This document shows, piece by piece, positions 63,501 to 64,000 of a stretch of 64,000 nucleotides of DNA. Position numbers and translations under genes: made by a program. Location of the stretch: positions 62,001 through 126,000 of the forward strand of contig JAJZNL010000056.1 of the NCBI GenBank assembly GCA_021852345.1, read 5' to 3'. The notes beneath the pieces are model-generated. The model worked only from the letters and a program-made list of their open reading frames with translations. It made no database searches and was not told where the DNA came from. The first letter of the stretch is position 1. Every line of letters starts with the position of its first letter. Source of the stretch: Actinomycetes bacterium. Lineage in GTDB: Bacteria; Actinomycetota; Acidimicrobiia; Acidimicrobiales; JABEUL01.

Positions 63501-64000
63501 CTAAGGCTTCCCAGTTTGGTTACCCAGTAGATTTTCCTGCGGATCTACTGAAAAAGAATCTACGATATCCAATATCTGATCCACGGACGATATGAGCCAA
63601 TCGGGTTTTGATTCACCTGATAAATTAGATACCGCCTTCATCGTCGAAGTCTTTAGCAACACTGAAACCATAGAGACCGAATTAGCACCTTTGATATCAG
63701 CAAAGGGTGTATCACCAACAAATATCGTTTCAGGAGCCGAGATGGTGCTACCCGAATTGCTGCTTAAATTAATCAACTCCAAACCCTTTAAAAATATTGC
63801 TTGGTCGGGTTTACAAGATTTTGCGGCTTGCGAACTTAAAAATACATCTGCCTTGTCCGTTAATTCCAACTTTTCAAGCATCGGATGAAAATAGTCTTCA
63901 TCTATATTGGAAACGACCGCTATTTTTATTCCTCTGTCTCTTAACAACTGTAATGTTTTATGCACAGCGGATCTGACCTTTATTGAACCAATCGTAAGTT
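63501..64000 (-). CDS. HAD-family hydrolase, 5' part beyond the window
   Basis: The frame is open to the window edge, reading LTIGSIKVRSAVHKTLQLL and on into the HAD core: IKIAVVSNIDEDYFHPMLEK, CKPDQAIFLKGLEL and IFVGDTPFADIKGAN. The visible 166 residues contain HAD motifs II-IV (SN, K, GDTPFADI); motif I (DxDxT) should lie beyond the edge. An internal GTG at 63965 was not taken as start. A phosphatase or dehalogenase-like hydrolase; substrate unknown. Confidence 0.85.
   Translation of the reverse strand, partial: LTIGSIKVRSAVHKTLQLLRDRGIKIAVVSNIDEDYFHPMLEKLELTDKADVFLSSQAAKSCKPDQAIFLKGLELINLSSNSGSTISAPETIFVGDTPFADIKGANSVSMVSVLLKTSTMKAVSNLSGESKPDWLISSVDQILDIVDSFSVDPQENLLGNQTGKP

Overview
The window is a chromosomal segment of a low-GC (about 40% by eye) actinobacterium. 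The evidence is the ribosomal/RNA polymerase gene order, a NusG with a long acidic N-terminus, a mycothiol-type maleylpyruvate isomerase-like protein, an F420-pathway CofC/FbiD-like protein, an MptB-like mannosyltransferase and a tandem PafB/PafC pair. A complete type IV pilus locus is uncommon in Actinobacteria, which together with the low GC makes class Acidimicrobiia my best guess. That placement is inference.

Layout. 1-7.5 kb (minus strand): the transcription/translation block rpoB (cut by the window edge), rplL, rplJ with an L10 leader, rplA, rplK, nusG, secE, tRNA-Trp, rpmG, tRNA-Met, tRNA-Thr. 7.7-10.8 kb: acetyltransferase, polyprenol-phosphomannose-dependent mannosyltransferase, tRNA-Tyr, YajQ-family protein. 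10.8-21 kb (minus): pilus cluster pilB-pilT-pilC-pilMN(fused)-pilO-pilin-pilin. Prepilin peptidase and a second PilT lie 27-39 kb away (47-50 kb). 21.6-25 kb: ABC-2 exporter. 25-35.9 kb: mixed metabolism and regulation, including glutamate dehydrogenase, a single-chain ABC exporter, a poly-proline protein, RNase HII and small conserved proteins. 36-41.4 kb: GH38 mannosidase overlapping a class III nucleotide cyclase, then cofC-like and PIG-L genes. 41.4-46.5 kb: HU, a helicase-less MobF-type relaxase, PafC/PafB and two unrecognised proteins. 50-54.2 kb: glycosyltransferase, SRAP protein, acyl-CoA ligase and a small zinc-ribbon protein. 54.3-61.2 kb: AddA/AddB helicase-nuclease. 61.3-64 kb: SDR, acyl-CoA dehydrogenase and the end of a HAD phosphatase.

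How it fits together. PilB (extension), two PilT-type ATPases (retraction), PilC, PilM-PilN, PilO, two pilins and PilD cover most of a type IV pilus machine; no PilQ is seen or expected if there is no outer membrane. PafBC, AddAB and the SRAP protein form a DNA-damage theme, and a relaxase with intact catalytic residues sits beside PafBC. No IS element, prophage, integrase, CRISPR array or conjugation machinery was seen. The least explained parts are the solitary relaxase with three 10-bp repeats over its start codon, the zinc-ribbon gene preceded by two palindromes, perfect inverted repeats in the rplL-rpoB and 46.5-47.1 kb spacers, and many short tandem duplications in spacers and in addA/addB.
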